A stretch of DNA of 64,000 nucleotides from Haemaphysalis longicornis (taxonomy: Eukaryota; Arthropoda; Arachnida; Ixodida; Ixodidae), in assembly GCA_013339765.2 (NCBI GenBank), contig CM023454.1, positions 140,471,942-140,535,941 on the forward strand. Reading direction: 5' to 3'. The notes below the pieces were generated by a model, which was given only the letters and a program-made list of their open reading frames with translations, searched no databases and was not told the DNA's origin. Each line of letters opens with the position of its first letter. Positions within the stretch are counted from its first letter, which is position 1. Positions 32,299-44,764 of the stretch are shown here, piece after piece. Made by a program: the position numbers and the translations under genes.

Positions 32299-33420
32299 TT
32301 TGCAGTGGCTGGACGTCCTTCTCGGCAGCGTCCTGCTGTTTCTGCTCATCGTCAACGTCCCGCGCACCTGGCCTTCTTGTCGGTCTGCGTCAGCGACCTC
32401 ACTTTGAAGAACATACGACACAATCAGTAATAAGCACACGATGGCCACCTTGGCATGTGTGGCCTACAGTTTGTTCCTTTCGTCTGTTACGTAAAATGCC
32501 CTATCACACAAGTGCCAAAATGCTTTGCTTCTGTCTTCATGCGCATCATACGGAACAAGGTCGTTACAAATGTCTACTACAAAGGTCGTTAAAAGCCCTT
32601 TTTCCAGTTGTACAGGTTTTTTTCATTACACCATGCTAAAGTCATGCGTTTCAAAATTCATGCGATTTTTTTGTAATACCTTTATTTACCATATTTTTCA
32701 TGCGCTTTTCTTTCACTGTGAATTTCGTGCTTTTAACTTACTGTTCTATCAGTTCTGCTTGGGCTATCATGCAAACACTTAAGTTTATAGAAAATAACTA
32801 ACAAGATCAATATTATGATCTTTTGTAAATATTTTTTCCCGGAGAGTCAGAAAACACCTATTTACACAGCTTGCCCAAAGTTCTTCCACGAACAAAAGGC
32901 AGGTTTGCCTAAATAAATCTGAAGATTTAATTGACCTAGTTGCTTTGTGCCTATGAATGTGCCCATTAAGTCGAGGACAAGAATTCTATGCAATGCCGTA
33001 AGGTGTGAGACAAGAAGCTCGTTCATGTGTGTCAAGCTTAGAAAACAGACCGCCTGATTACGTCAGCAGTCTACTACATTGCCTCAATCGCGACGAATAA
33101 CAGGTTCCTGGAACATTCACTTACCATTGTTCAACCTCCTGATCACGCGGGCTCTTTCCACGTACGTGGGAATGGCCGCATGCTTTTTCAAGAACTTTAG
33201 TGAGCACCTTGAAGTTGAATGAAAGCTGTTCAAAATGGCATTAGGCATTGCAGCTGTTTTGCTTTTTTGCCTTCATCTTTATTCGTTAATTTTTGTTAAG
33301 TTTATTCATTGATGTATTTATTTTATTTAAATATTTTGAATATTTATTGCAATTATGTAAAAAAGCTATTTAACGGATCGACATCACTGTATATCTATAC
33401 AATGGGAACTTTTTTCACCC
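32299..33420. other. Unassigned DNA
   Basis: AT-rich with no recognisable element until the LINE fragment near 33430. Confidence 0.4.
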
Positions 33421-33429
33421 TTCAAAATA

Positions 33430-34740
33430 AATTTTTGCACAGGGCAGCATCTTAGGTCCTCCGCTATGTAGTGCCTATATAAAGGATACCAAATATATTT
33501 AGATAAATCGTCCTAATAAACGTTCTGTGCGGACGACTACAGCATACTTTTTACTGGCAGTGATTCCAATAAACTGATACAGAAAGCGAAACAAACATTA
33601 GACGAACTATACAATGGTCCCTCGAAATTTTTTTTCCTCAGAAACAGCACAAAAACCAAAGCCCAATAAACAAACAATATAACGTTTTAAGCAAAGTCCA
33701 CATAAACAATGCTGAAAGTTATCTCTACCGAAGTGCTGAGACTTTGGGAGTACTTTTTAATGAATGCATCCGATAGGACTCTCAAACCGAAGGTGTGTGC
33801 AGAAACCTAACTCTCTTGGTATGCTTGGAAAGTGCCAGTTGCTCACACGAGCTCCCCATAAACTTCTGTTTCGTACAGTTTTCGCCTTACATTTACGTTA
33901 TTTCCAACTGATACGGATATCCCGAACTGAGTCCACTAGAAATAATAATACACACAATAAAAATGTTATGCGTGCTGTTGGAAACCTGCGTTACAGCGCG
34001 CATACATCCAATTTATTCGGCAAGATCAAAGTCCTAAGCTTTAACTCGGTTTATGAATATCGGCTGTTAATGTCCTGGAAAGCCCAAATCCGCACAAACA
34101 GTACCACACTGAAAAGCCTAGCTTGCCTGAAACCAAATGGTTCAGATCGCAGTAGCCGTCCCCGCGAACTTTGGCACATCCCTGCACTGAGAACAAATTA
34201 GGGCTTTCAAATGCTGAAATTTGCCTTTAAGCATCTGCTTAATAAATATAAGCTGACACTATAACAATGGCTCTCACTTTCCGGAGGCGCTGTTTTTACT
34301 CTATTCAGTTAGCAACCTATACCGCTTTCAATCGTGCACAACCACGGACCATTTGAGATCAGTCTCTGTTGCCAAGATATAACCATATCAGCTTGTCTGA
34401 CACATACTTTTTGGTAAAATGAGTGTATTACGACAGAAAAGCTGTTTTACGAATTATGTGTGCGGTCAAAACGAACTTTTGGTTTGAACGTGCTGCTATA
34501 TACAAAAATATATGCAGTTGCTATAACCCGCAGAAGCCTTATTTTCTGCGAAATATTTACATTGCTTGCCTGCTGCCCTAATTTGTGTTTTTCTTTGGAA
34601 GCCGGGGCTTAGTCAAGCCGCACCTGCGCAGCTTTCTCTCCATTGCCCGCGGCCCATTGCCTTGCTGTCGTCATGTTTGTGATTCCTATGTACGCGCGAG
34701 CACTGCTCTGTGGTCAAATAAAGCAAACTTGAAACTTTTT
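33430..34740 (+). pseudogene. 5'-truncated LINE: RT end and 3' UTR
   Basis: The plus strand opens with QGSILGPPLCSAYI (GVPQGSxLGPLLF motif), then in another frame VCADDYSILFTGSD-like sequence (the ADD catalytic site is disturbed by a frame change), and a frame at 33764-34201 with GMLGKCQLLTRAPHKLLFRT, YEYRLLMSWKAQIRTNS and RPRELWHIPALRTN, which matches the C-terminal region after the RT palm. It ends near AAATAAAGCAAACTTGAAAC (34718-34737), a plausible 3' terminus. Confidence 0.62.
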
Positions 34741-37067
34741 CCCACCTAATATGTTCACACTCATAACGCGCATGGCCGTTCATACTCGTGGTAATTATCA
34801 CAATATTCGTAAGGTATACGCGCGAGGGTGGATGAGCTGATCTCGAAGGGCTTTCTAATAATAACTAGAACGTTGTTGTATGTGGAAACGCAGAAGATAA
34901 AATACTAGTTGAAGACAGCTGTTCAAGGGAAAGTACCCAGTTGGGAAAGTTAATGGCAGGGGGGCACAGCTGCGAATTTACCGTCCCCAAGCTCACCTAG
35001 AACGTGTCGACATAACGTGGTGAATAGGCGCACTGCTAACACGATGTGTACAGTGGATGAAGGGCGAAACAAAAGCTTATTTTGATACTTGCACTTCTGT
35101 CAACCCGCACGCGTAGGCGGGCACACCGTTCTCACAAGATTTCAGGCGCGCTCCCAAGTGCTCCACTTGTTAACGATATGGAAACTCCTACCAGGAAACT
35201 CCTCATTCATCTGCACCCCTGGTATTCCCACGGATACCTTTTGGTAAAATTCCTTGTGTTGTGTATATGGTGGTGTAGCTTTAAGAAAAAAAGAAACACC
35301 ACCTTTGGCCGAGAACAAAGGGCGTCCGTTTATTGTTGGCAGCCCAAACAGCTTCAGCCACTTCGCCAACTCCGGCGGGTTCAGCAGCGACGACCTCAAG
35401 TGTGTGAATCTGCAAAGCAATCGTTAAACTGTTCAAAATTACAGACCGATATCATATCGCTGTCGGGCAACCAATGTCCCTTCGTCGGAAACGCTGATAG
35501 AGGGGTTTCCGGAGAAAGCGCACTAAAGTGCACGATCCCGCCACGGGCTATATAAACTGGCTTGACGGCGAAAAGGATACCTACCGACTGTCACGTGCCC
35601 CGGACGGCCATCTTCGATCACGGATACTCCGTTGATGTCGAGCAACTGGTAAATTGCAGCACGTTTTCCGACATCCTTGCAACAGGCGAAGCAGGGGGAC
35701 AGAAAACTTTATTACCAGACGATCGCCCGAAAACTCGCGAAAAGATGGGAAGCCGTGTTACAATGAAGATATCATCTTTGTCATCTGCTACACCGCAGTT
35801 TGTTGTCGCCTTATAGACGCCAGGCAAAAACCTGCTGACTGCTCGCTGAGCCCTCAATTAGTCCAAGGATAGCTACGCGACATGAATCAAATGCGTTCTT
35901 ACAGACAGGTGGCCTCGGCCTCTCCGGAAAAAAGAATCGTCGCACTGGGAACATGTTGGAGTCCGCGGTGAGTTAGAAACGGAAATCGAAGAACCCCAGT
36001 GCTTTCCAGCTCAATCATGATGCCCGCGAAAACCTAAAAAAGACATACCACGTGATATCCTCGCTGGTGTGGCGTGATTTCGGTGATCCTAAACGTTCGG
36101 CGCGCAAACAGCAATACGATTGCTTTCGCTTAAAAAATGGCAGCATCTCCACTCCGTGGATGATGGCGAGGGTGCGGAGAACGAAGACTCGAAATGACAA
36201 CCAAGTTGCGTCCCGAGTGGCATCCTGTTTTCGCACCGACCGTTATTCGATTTGAGCCGCGAGTTGCACCTTTTTATTCCCTAAATAAATGTGCAACTCA
36301 CGGCTAAAATCCAATTTCGCCTGATGTTTTCTTGATAGTGATGTGCGACCGGAGGGACGCGAACGGACATTGGGAGGTCCTCAGGTACTCCGCACCGTTA
36401 AAGGCTAGGGAGTAAGAAGTTTGACTCTCGTGTCGTATCCCAATGGGTAAGACGACTGACATTGACACAGTCTGGTCTACCAGACACGTTATCCAATCCT
36501 GCCGGTGCCTGTGTGTTTTTTTGCGATTGTAAATTCTATGCGCACGGACGCCAACGAAAATTGAGCGGTCCTAAGGTACTCCGCACCTAAAAGGCGACAT
36601 GTCAGCGGCACAAGCGTTTACCCCTGCGTCAAACTGTCGCAAGGTTAGCACGCCGCTAGCGTAAATGGCACCACCAGCACCTACATCGCCCAACTGGCGC
36701 CTTTCATCCGCAGAACGCCTATTGCTGTTTGTGCGCTGAACGTTCGGGAGCCCTGCTCTCATGACGCGGAAGCAGGGCATGTCGCGTGGTCTTTTTCTTC
36801 TAACTTCTGGGGCACCGTAAGCTGAAAACACTTTTAATATTAAAGCAGGAACTGCTCATCCGGCCATTATAAAAACCGCTCTGCAACTTTGGACATCAGG
36901 ATTTTTGCCTAGCTGAGTTGCTTTAGATGTTGGAAAATTATCATGAATGACAAAATTAACGGAAATAGTTTGACACACCAAATTCAATGTACAACTACAT
37001 GCACTTGGGGCCCTATTCTCGCCATATTAAATTCACACAGAAGAGTGCATTCGCTGGTAGTCGTTTC
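34741..37067. other. Unassigned DNA
   Basis: Contains a 21-bp hairpin at 36249-36311 and a 21-nt repeated core (36376-36396 and 36567-36587). Frames around 35082-35555 have no recognised motif. Confidence 0.4.
36249..36311. repeat. 21-bp inverted repeat (hairpin)
   Basis: GATTTGAGCCGCGAGTTGCAC (split here for reading as GATTTGAGCC and GCGAGTTGCAC) pairs with 36291-36311 with two mismatches around a 21-nt AT-rich loop. Confidence 0.75.
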
Positions 37068-37314
37068 CACCCGCCGCGGTGGCTCAGTGGCTTAGGCGGT
37101 TCGCTGCTGAGCACGAGGTCGCGGGTTCGACTCCCGGCCGCGGGGGCCGCTTTTCTGATGGAGGCAAAAAGCAAGAACGCCTGTGTGTACGAGATTTTGG
37201 CGCACGATAAAGATCCCCAGGTGGTCAAAATTATTCCGGAGCCCTCCACTGCGGCGCGCCTCATCGCCTGCCATGCGTCGGCGCGTTAAACCCCACAATC
37301 AATCAATCAATGGA
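37068..37314 (+). mobile_element. Full-length Ruka-like tRNA-derived SINE
   Basis: The head has an A box (GGTGGCTCAGTGGCTTAGGC) and a B box (GGTTCGACTCC, at about 37123). The body is GGCCGCTTTTCTGATGGAGG and GATCCCCAGGTGGTC, and the end is a CAATCAATCAAT tail. AGTCGTTTC flanks it on both sides (37059-37067 and 37315-37323), a 9-bp target duplication. It is non-coding and would be moved by LINE enzymes. The same family occurs at 23010, 47030, 50195 and 50469. Confidence 0.92.
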
Positions 37315-37628
37315 AGTCGTTTCTGATTGGGTTTCAATTTTCGCCACATGCGTCCGGTTGACAAAGAAGTTATGTGTAATTTCGTCATTTTGACGTGTCA
37401 TAACGTTTTTTGCGACGAGGTCTAAGGGCTGCTGTCTCTCTGTTTAAAGAAAGCGCATTATTCTTCGCATTCAGCGCTGCGCACTATTCAACGCATTATT
37501 CGCATGCGCACTATAAAGCGCGTTATTCAACGCATTCAGCGCTGCGCACTGAATGAGTGCGGACGCTTTTTTCGTCGCTCCCGTTTTTTGACGCTCTTGC
37601 GCATGTGCGACACACTTTTTCCATCGGC

Positions 37629-38596
37629 ATGACCAAGTCGAAGGATACCTGCCCATCTTGCAATAAAGCTTTTGTTGGCCCGCAACAATTCCTGCGTTGC
37701 TGCGGCCCTTGTGGAAGCCGCTTTCACTGCAAATGTATTATTGTGGTGGGCCAAGACTACGAGTCCTATATGGTAACCGGAGAGAGCACCTACAAGTGCC
37801 ATTCCTGCACCCGGCGAAACGATGAAGAAGGATTACGGCCGGCTGGGAAGCATGCGTCGTTAGCTGCCGCCAGCGGTGCAGCCGCCGTGGGTGACGACGC
37901 TGGGCTGAGAGAACTGGTCGTGGCCCTGTTCGAGAAGATAGATGCGCTGTCCTTGGATGTGCCACGACTCAAGAGTGACAATGAGTGTTGCGCCTTCACC
38001 TCGCCAGCAACACTGACTTACTGCGCAAGCATATTGGCTCATCGTGTGCATCTAACGCGGCTTCGGCTGATGTTTCGGTCCTTCAAACAGAAGAAAGCTG
38101 TAAAGGGGGTGATGGGTACGTGCCGCCAAACTCAATGGAAAACGCCCGCTTTTCGGTGGGCGTGTGTCCGTCGGGAAATGACGGTTCACATGTTTTCAGT
38201 TCTCGTCCTTCGTACTTGGATGCTCTACACAAGTTCGGTGACGTGAACAGTTTCGCTCCAAAACGACGCTACATAAAAGCCAGCGTGGTAAAAGCAGGAA
38301 ATAGCAAGCTTGTTTCTGTTCCCTGTGTTTTAACAGAACGAGCTCTCTTTGTGTCAAAGCTGTACCCGGCGACGACTGCTGCGGGCATCCGGGACGACCT
38401 CGCTGCAGCGCTTCCAGACATTGAGGTGATGTACACAAAACTGCCATCGAGGTATGCCACGTATGCGTCTTTTCATGTCTCTGTGAAAGCTGAGCAGTTT
38501 GATTTGATCAATGAGACAAATGTGTGGCCTGTGGGCTGCATCTTTCGGCCTTTTTGGGGTAAGCTGCGTGCCAAAGAAAGTGTTGATGACGAATAA
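37629..38596 (+). pseudogene. LINE ORF1 with PHD-like zinc finger
   Basis: From the ATG at 37629: MTKSKDTCPSCNKAF, LRCCGPCGSRFHCKC, YKCHSCTRR, a Cys4-His-Cys3 spacing as in PHD fingers. After a frameshift near 37985 the second half (to TAA 38594-38596) has ALFVSKLYPATTAAGIRDDL, YASFHVSVKAEQFDLI and WPVGCIFRPFWGKL, a conserved end of many arthropod LINE ORF1 proteins. It probably binds element RNA. Neighbouring ORF2 starts within about 50 bp. Confidence 0.72.
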
Positions 38597-38639
38597 TTGA
38601 GTGTTTCTTCTTTTTTTTCTTACAAGCATAAACTGTTCC

Positions 38640-39480
38640 CTTTATTTTCAAAATGTACGTGGCATTCGGAAGAAGTCTAATCAGTTCTTGGAAAACGTTT
38701 AAACAAATAAATATGATGTTCCTTGCCTTACAGAGACGTGGTTAAATCACAATTTTAATTCTGCTGAATACTTCCCGCGGGAGTACGATGTGTTTAGGGC
38801 TGACCGTGACTATGACACCCTTTCTGTCAAGTATGGGGGCGGTGTCCTAATCGCTGTAAGAAAAGTGTTTCAAGCAAGACGTCATCGGGATTTGGAAGTA
38901 TATGCAGAGAGCGTGTGGGTAGAAGTAAACACGACTGATCAGATAAAACCATTGATTGGTACGTTTTACTATCCCCCAGATATTCTTCCGTCTTATTCAA
39001 TGAGCAAATGACTGAACTTGGTGATATTGTGACAAGTGTGTGGCGCCTCCATCCCTGATATTTTTTGGCCGCTAAGTTCAGTGGCCCCACCAGGCTCGGT
39101 GGGCAACATTGTGGGTGGCCGGGCAATAAACACCGCCGAGCACGGCTGCTCGGGGGTCAGTCACCGTCACCACCAGCACGCTGCAGGTCGTCTCTCGGCT
39201 GGAGGGTACCCCTACCCTCCCAGGTTCACGAACGCGGAGCTAAATCGTGACAGATATGTTGAACAACCAAACTTGCCAACTGATGATAGCTGGAAACTTC
39301 AATATTCCGCAGATACGATGGGATTTTACTGAGACCTCATTGCAGAGTGGAGACTGAAAAGGGGAATCGCTACTACAGTTCATGCACTTGCTAAATCTTA
39401 CTCAACGCAACATAGAAAATCCAGCGGGCAATATACTTGATCTTCACCCACTCGTCGCGTCTGATGCATGGCACGCTTCC
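38640..39480 (+). pseudogene. LINE APE-type endonuclease
   Basis: Frames read FQNVRGIRKKSNQF, then LTETWLNHNFNSAEYFP, FRADRDYDTLSVKYGGGVLI and IGTFYYPPDILPS. After an unrelated block at about 39040-39230 it resumes with IAGNFNIPQIRWD (usually GDFN) and AGNILDL. The catalytic D of GDFN reads N. Several stops are present. Confidence 0.75.
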
Positions 39481-39989
39481 TTGTCTTTCACCTTTATAAT
39501 TCATCGTCCGCAGTGGAACTATCTTGAATGTGAAAAATTCTTGTTTTCTAAAGGTGATTATTTAGGCCTGTTTCTTTATTTACGTGATCATCATTGGTCA
39601 TGTGTTCTTAATATCAGTGACGCAAACGAAGCTTTTCATGCCCTCACAAGCGTTGTACATGAAGCAATGCGGTTATTTATACCTAAACATAAATGTTTTA
39701 GAAGTAGCTATCCTTCATGGTTTTCACGTAAACTGAAACACTTGCTACGCAAAAAACTTACGGTATCACCGAAAGTTCAAGGTCACGCGAAGCGAATGTT
39801 GGCGTCAAAAATTCTGTAAAGCCCGCGCCCTAGTAAAAGTAGCCTACAAGTGATAAGAAAGTACATTTACAGTCTAATGAATTTAATTTCAATCGTGAGC
39901 CAAAACTATTTTGGAGATATGTGAAAGATATTTCAACACCTCGAACGAGCATCAAGTTAGCCCAGGATGGAACGGTGATGGACAAACCT

Positions 39990-41370
39990 AAGGATGGAGC
40001 TGACTGCTTTGCGGATTATTTTCATTCTGTCCTGTCTGCTAACACCTACCTTTCGAACTCGCATTGTAGCTTTTTTTCCGTCAAACGACAGCGGTAATGT
40101 GTTGCACACGTTTTCTTTTTCCGAATGTGATATCGAAAGGGCGATAGGAGCACTGAAACCAAAGTTCTCGCTCGCTTTCGATGGCATTCCTAGCTTCATA
40201 GTTAAAGGATCCAGCACGTTATTTGTGCCCGTTTTGACTCATATCTTCAACGTTTCTCTTTCGAACAGAATTTTTCCTGACTTACTAAAAAACGGCGTAA
40301 TGGTTCCTGTACATAAATCTCGTGATTCATGTGACGTCACTAAATACCGACCTTTAACTTTGCAGAGCCCTTTCGCGAAAGTTTTGGAAATTGCCCTGTT
40401 TCATCACCTATGGTTCTTTTTTAAACGTCAGATCGGGAATGCACAACATGGGTTCTATAAAGGCCGATCCGTAGAAACTAATGTAATGACATTTTTGGAG
40501 TACACGAGTCATTATATTGAAAATCGTGGTCAGGTTGATGCCGTGTACTTTGACCTGTCCAAAGCGTTTGACTTAGTTGACCACCAGAGACTGGTTGAAA
40601 AGTTAGGAGCATATGGCGTGTACAATCAACTTTTACTTTCATTCTGGATTATTTGTCCGGTAGATGTAATTACGTGCACGTTAACGGTGTGCTGTCCAAG
40701 CCTGTTATTAATACTTCTGGCGTTCCACAAGGATCTATTTTGCACCCTCTCTTGTTTAATGTATTTATTAACGATATTACATGCTCTGTCGAAAATTCCC
40801 GCACCGTTTTGTATGCAGATGATATGAAATTCTTTCGAGAAATTAGCACGCATGACGACTGCGTCCTACTTCAGTCTGACATCTATAATATAGTTAATTG
40901 TGTGCTGAAAATAAGCTGTTGATTAATGTCAGCAAAACTTACGTATTGACTTTCACTAGAAAAAGTCTTGCTGTGCTGCATGATTACACACTAAATGGAA
41001 CAGTGCTCAAACAGGGTTAAACAAAGTCGTGATCTCGTCATTGTTGTAGATTCTGAACTGCATTTTCGTTCGCATGTTGATTCTGTTGTGAACAAGGCCT
41101 ACAGCCTCTTGGGAATTGTGCCGCGATTTACGGGATCTTTTTCTAATCCTATGTGTTTTGTTCGACTATTCTTAACTATGGTGATTCCAAAGCTTCATTT
41201 TGTATGTGTTGTTTGGAACAGGTTGGTCATAACAAGTAGCGCTAAGCTTGAAAATGTACAAAGACGTTTTATTAGAATTTTATACGACAGGCATTTCGGT
41301 CGCCTAGTTTACTATCAGTATGAAAACATGTTGGAGAAATTGAAATTGGCTACATTGTCAAAAAGAGCTT
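39990..41370 (+). pseudogene. LINE reverse transcriptase
   Basis: Frame 39994-40827 has CDIERAIGALKPKFSLAFDG (KssgpDgIp), VPVHKSRDSCDVTKYRPL, AQHGFYKGRSVETN and AVYFDLSKAFDLVDHQRL. A shifted frame continues with SGVPQGSILHPLLFNVFIND and the intact active site YADD at 40812-40823. The C-terminal region (DLVIVVDSELHFRSHVD, LENVQRRFIRILY) follows after a stop. The catalytic aspartates are present, but the copy is split into at least three frames. Confidence 0.85.
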
Positions 41371-41754
41371 GACGCGGATTTTCTTTTTTTTTTTAAGTTT
41401 TTACACAGCATCATTGATTGTGAAGACCTTACGTCATCAGTTGAGATTAGAGTTCCCTGTAAGTCTTTTCGTGAATTTCTTTTGTTTCGAATCAGCTCTA
41501 CTTGTTTTACTATGCAAAGATTGCTTAGACTGTACAATTAAAAGGCAAGTCACCTTGAAATTTTTAACAACAATTTGCGTTTGTTTAAGATTGCTTTGAC
41601 TGAAGTGCACTGATCGTATTTTTCTTTCTTTCTCCTTCTATATATTTTTTCTCATTTCAGGCTACATATTTAGAGGTTTGTGTTTGTATCAAATATTGCG
41701 TTTCATCCTGTGCAACACCGCTTAAGGCCATTGGCTGTTGGTGGGCACGTGGAA

Positions 41755-41790
41755 ATAAAGATGATGGTTATGATGATGATGATGATTCTT
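41755..41790. repeat. (GAT)n tail of the LINE
   Basis: GATGATGGTTATGATGATGAT-type repeats directly after AATAAA-like sequence mark the 3' end of the plus-strand LINE. Confidence 0.75.
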
Positions 41791-44158
41791 GGCCGGCAAC
41801 GAAAAACTAGACTAAATGCACAGTACATGACAATAAAGGACGGTTTTTTATTTAACAAGCATGTGGCGTGTATGTCACGCCCTCTTTGTAATTGGTTGAG
41901 AAGGCGTGGCATAATGTAAATGGGTGGCGGTGCGATTACGCCGCACATTCGCAACTTCAGCTTGCGAACACGTGAGGTCATCTTATGTCACAGCTTAAAT
42001 ATAATGGTATCCTGTCACCTTGAAATAGCGCGAAAAACGTTCAGTGAACATCGGTGCGATGAAATCTCCGGGATAATGCATCAGGCGCAGTTATGCATGA
42101 CGCGCGATTTAAAACTGTTTTCTAGAAAAAACATACCAGTTTTTACTGTGTCCACTCAGCTGTAAAGGCGCATAAGAATAACGTCCCATATTTTGTTTCT
42201 ATAACTGCGGTAAAACAGCACTAAAATTTGGGTGGTCACCGTAACACAAGAGAGTAGTATAAGCCTCTGCACTACAAAGAACCCCACGCATTGCATATGT
42301 TCACAATTCTCGTGGTAAACTGGTGGGTCACATGATAAGAATTTAAGAGACAAATAACAAAGAAATCTGCGTGTTTCATTCATTACTGCATTGATTGAGC
42401 TAGACTGTGACGAACGAGTGAATCGCCGGCATAGGCACGGTCCACGCTACCAGGCGTAGCGTATTGCTGTACGTACCACGTCATACAAGCGATGGGTCTG
42501 GCTATTTCTTTTTCTGGGATCACGCCAAGCAGAAGACGATAGCGTGGTGGTGGTGACGTCCAGGAGGGTGATAACGCAACAAAGCTTGCATTAAAGCAAA
42601 GAGTTCGACTATGCTACTGGAACGGATTGACGGAAATGAGTATGTACGGTAAACAAATTGGCCGCCATCCCTCCCTATGAAAGTGAATGTCCAGCGAAGC
42701 TGTATCAAACACAGCACATGGTGATGAGGGTATCCTTTATTATTACTTTTGCAGTAATGGTAACGATAATCGCTTTGTGGTCGCTGTGGTAGACTGATTG
42801 GTTCCGCGACCATTTTCGCTACATTCTTATGCAACCTGGAAACACACGTGGGGTGAAGGAATGTGCTCCCATTGCCGCAGGCGCGTTTGTAAACCATTAT
42901 GTGGTTTGCAACGCACACGACAGTTTCGAATGACGTCAAACGGCCCTTTCGGAAGCAGCTGCAACCTATCCGTTACCAGGGAAGCGTGCGAGGGTGTTCC
43001 TATTGCTCACAGGACCTTATCATCGATCATATGCGGAATTTAAATGATCGTCGTCGTTGGAGTGAGGGGTTCATATTTATGTGTAATTACTTGGTACGCC
43101 AGTGTACCCTTCTCCAAATCCAGACTGCTTCGACCGTGTGGGAATGGCGCAATCATATTGACGACGGCTACGTATCTCGAGGGACCCAGGTTGGAATCCG
43201 AACACGGGAACCGTTTTTACTGCAACGCAGTATATGTCTAGCTCCCCACCTACACAGTTTCCATTCCGGTGTCATAGATTTACTCAACGACGCTCCGCGG
43301 CTCCTCCTAACTCCTGTCGACACCCTTTTCACAACTATTTTTCCCCTGGCCTCCACCGATGCCCCTTTGGCAAGTTGCGCAGTCGGCAGCTAACGGCGGT
43401 AGCGGGGTAATCACATGACTGCGAACAATAAACAGAAGCACGGATGGGCATATGGGCGTAAAAATGCACTGACGATTACTGCACTCCCTAATATAAAATT
43501 TGTGCGCAGCGCGAGGGGCAGTCTTCTGGGTGACGGCGCATTTGTACTGCCTCTCAGGAAGTGTTCCCGTGATCAGCCAACGTACGGCTTCGTGCGCTAC
43601 TCTACTGTCTCCTCTCAGTGCGTTGCCGCCGCCGGCCAGCATGTTGGAAATCGTGTTTGAACCTTCCCCACAAATGACACGTGCTTCGGATTAGCCCCGC
43701 GCAAGGGAGCAGGCAGCGTGTTGTTGCATATCGTGTTTGAACCTTCCGCGCAAACGTCACGTGGTTTGAATTAGCGGAGAATGGAACAGCGTGTGGGGAA
43801 AGCATAGAGTTTTCTACGGAAAGAAAAGAAAGATGAAGCGGTTTCAGAATTAAAAGAAAAGTTGACTAGCAGCAAGTAAACATTGAATGGTTCCCGTGTA
43901 CGAAATATGTTTGAAATACATGCAGTAGAAGCGGCGCAATACGCAAACAAAAGTGGCCCGCTGCCCCGCTCCCATCTCGGCGCGTGATGCCGGAAGACCG
44001 AAGTGCGGGGGCGAAAAGCGGCCGGAAAACGTCATACCTGGACTTCGAGACGGATAGGCAGCCTCTGCCAGGTTCTTTTCGCCGTGTTTCCTGTAGATGA
44101 TCGCCACACGAAGAATGATACTTGTTGTTGTTGTCCTTGATAGCACTCATTTGTACAA
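41791..44158. other. Largely unassigned DNA
   Basis: A minus-strand frame at 42640-42520 (SSSIVELFALMQALL) is weakly reminiscent of an RNase H segment of a LINE. It is too short and degenerate to call. An imperfect direct repeat lies at 43641-43776. Confidence 0.35.
43641..43776. repeat. Imperfect direct repeat, period about 82 bp
   Basis: ATCGTGTTTGAACCTTCC appears at about 43649 and 43731, followed in both by AxGxCACGTG and then GATTAGC or GAATTAGC. Two units with scattered differences. Confidence 0.75.
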
Positions 44159-44195
44159 TGGCGTTCGTGCATACAAAAAGTATGCACGAACGCCA
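44159..44195. repeat. Perfect 16-bp hairpin
   Basis: TGGCGTTCGTGCATAC (44159-44174) and its exact reverse complement (44180-44195) enclose AAAAA. A second small palindrome (ACGGCAT...ATGCCGT) follows directly. No target duplication is seen. Confidence 0.85.
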
Positions 44196-44764
44196 AACAC
44201 GGCATACGTTACCATGCCGTATTACTAAGCAGGACAATACCACTCCGGGATGTTTTATAACATACGGAAGCGACAGCCGAGATGAATGCGCTTGATGACA
44301 GAGCATATACTACACTACGTTAGATACTTTGTAAAACGCTCTATTGCGTTTTCCTTTTATTATGCGATGGACATGAACGTTCACATTAGATGCTAGATTT
44401 AGGAAGGATGGTGAATACTGCTATACTGCTATACTTTGGCCCGGGATGTTTCGTTCAGTACTAAAAACAAAGTCACATGTTTTTCAGGAAATACCTGTTT
44501 CGTTAAACGCGTCGGTTTTCTTTCCCTGATGGGCTTAGAACAGTGTTCAAAAAGCCTAATTTTTGGCGAAACTAAAACAATGTGCCAATACTGATAGAAG
44601 TTCTCTCCTGGCTAATAGGTAAACAGTATTCCTACAGAGTAAAAGAACTAAGACCATCCCATTACCTATTTTGCAAGTATACATGCCTCTAGAAAGTTCT
44701 ATTTGTTTGGAATGAGAAAAAACCGCTCCGAACCACCACCGTACCATAATTTGAGAGCATAGGT

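Larger units (their letters stand above)
37600..41790 (+). mobile_element. Non-LTR retrotransposon (LINE), plus strand
   Basis: In order: ORF1 with a PHD-finger-like N-terminus (37629-38596), endonuclease (38640-39470), RT (39990-41370) and a 3' end with AATAAAGATGATGG and a (GAT)n tail (41755-41788). Order and motifs fit a CR1/I-type element. ORF1 and ORF2 both have frameshifts, and about 190 bp of unrelated sequence (39040-39230) interrupts the endonuclease. Confidence 0.85.

Noticed and set aside
42520..42939. Minus-strand frame as LINE RNase H
   Set aside because: Resemblance limited to SSSIVELFALMQALL; no catalytic residues can be placed.
43041..43260. GGTTGGAATCC as a tRNA B box
   Set aside because: No A box at a suitable distance and no repeat relatives seen.
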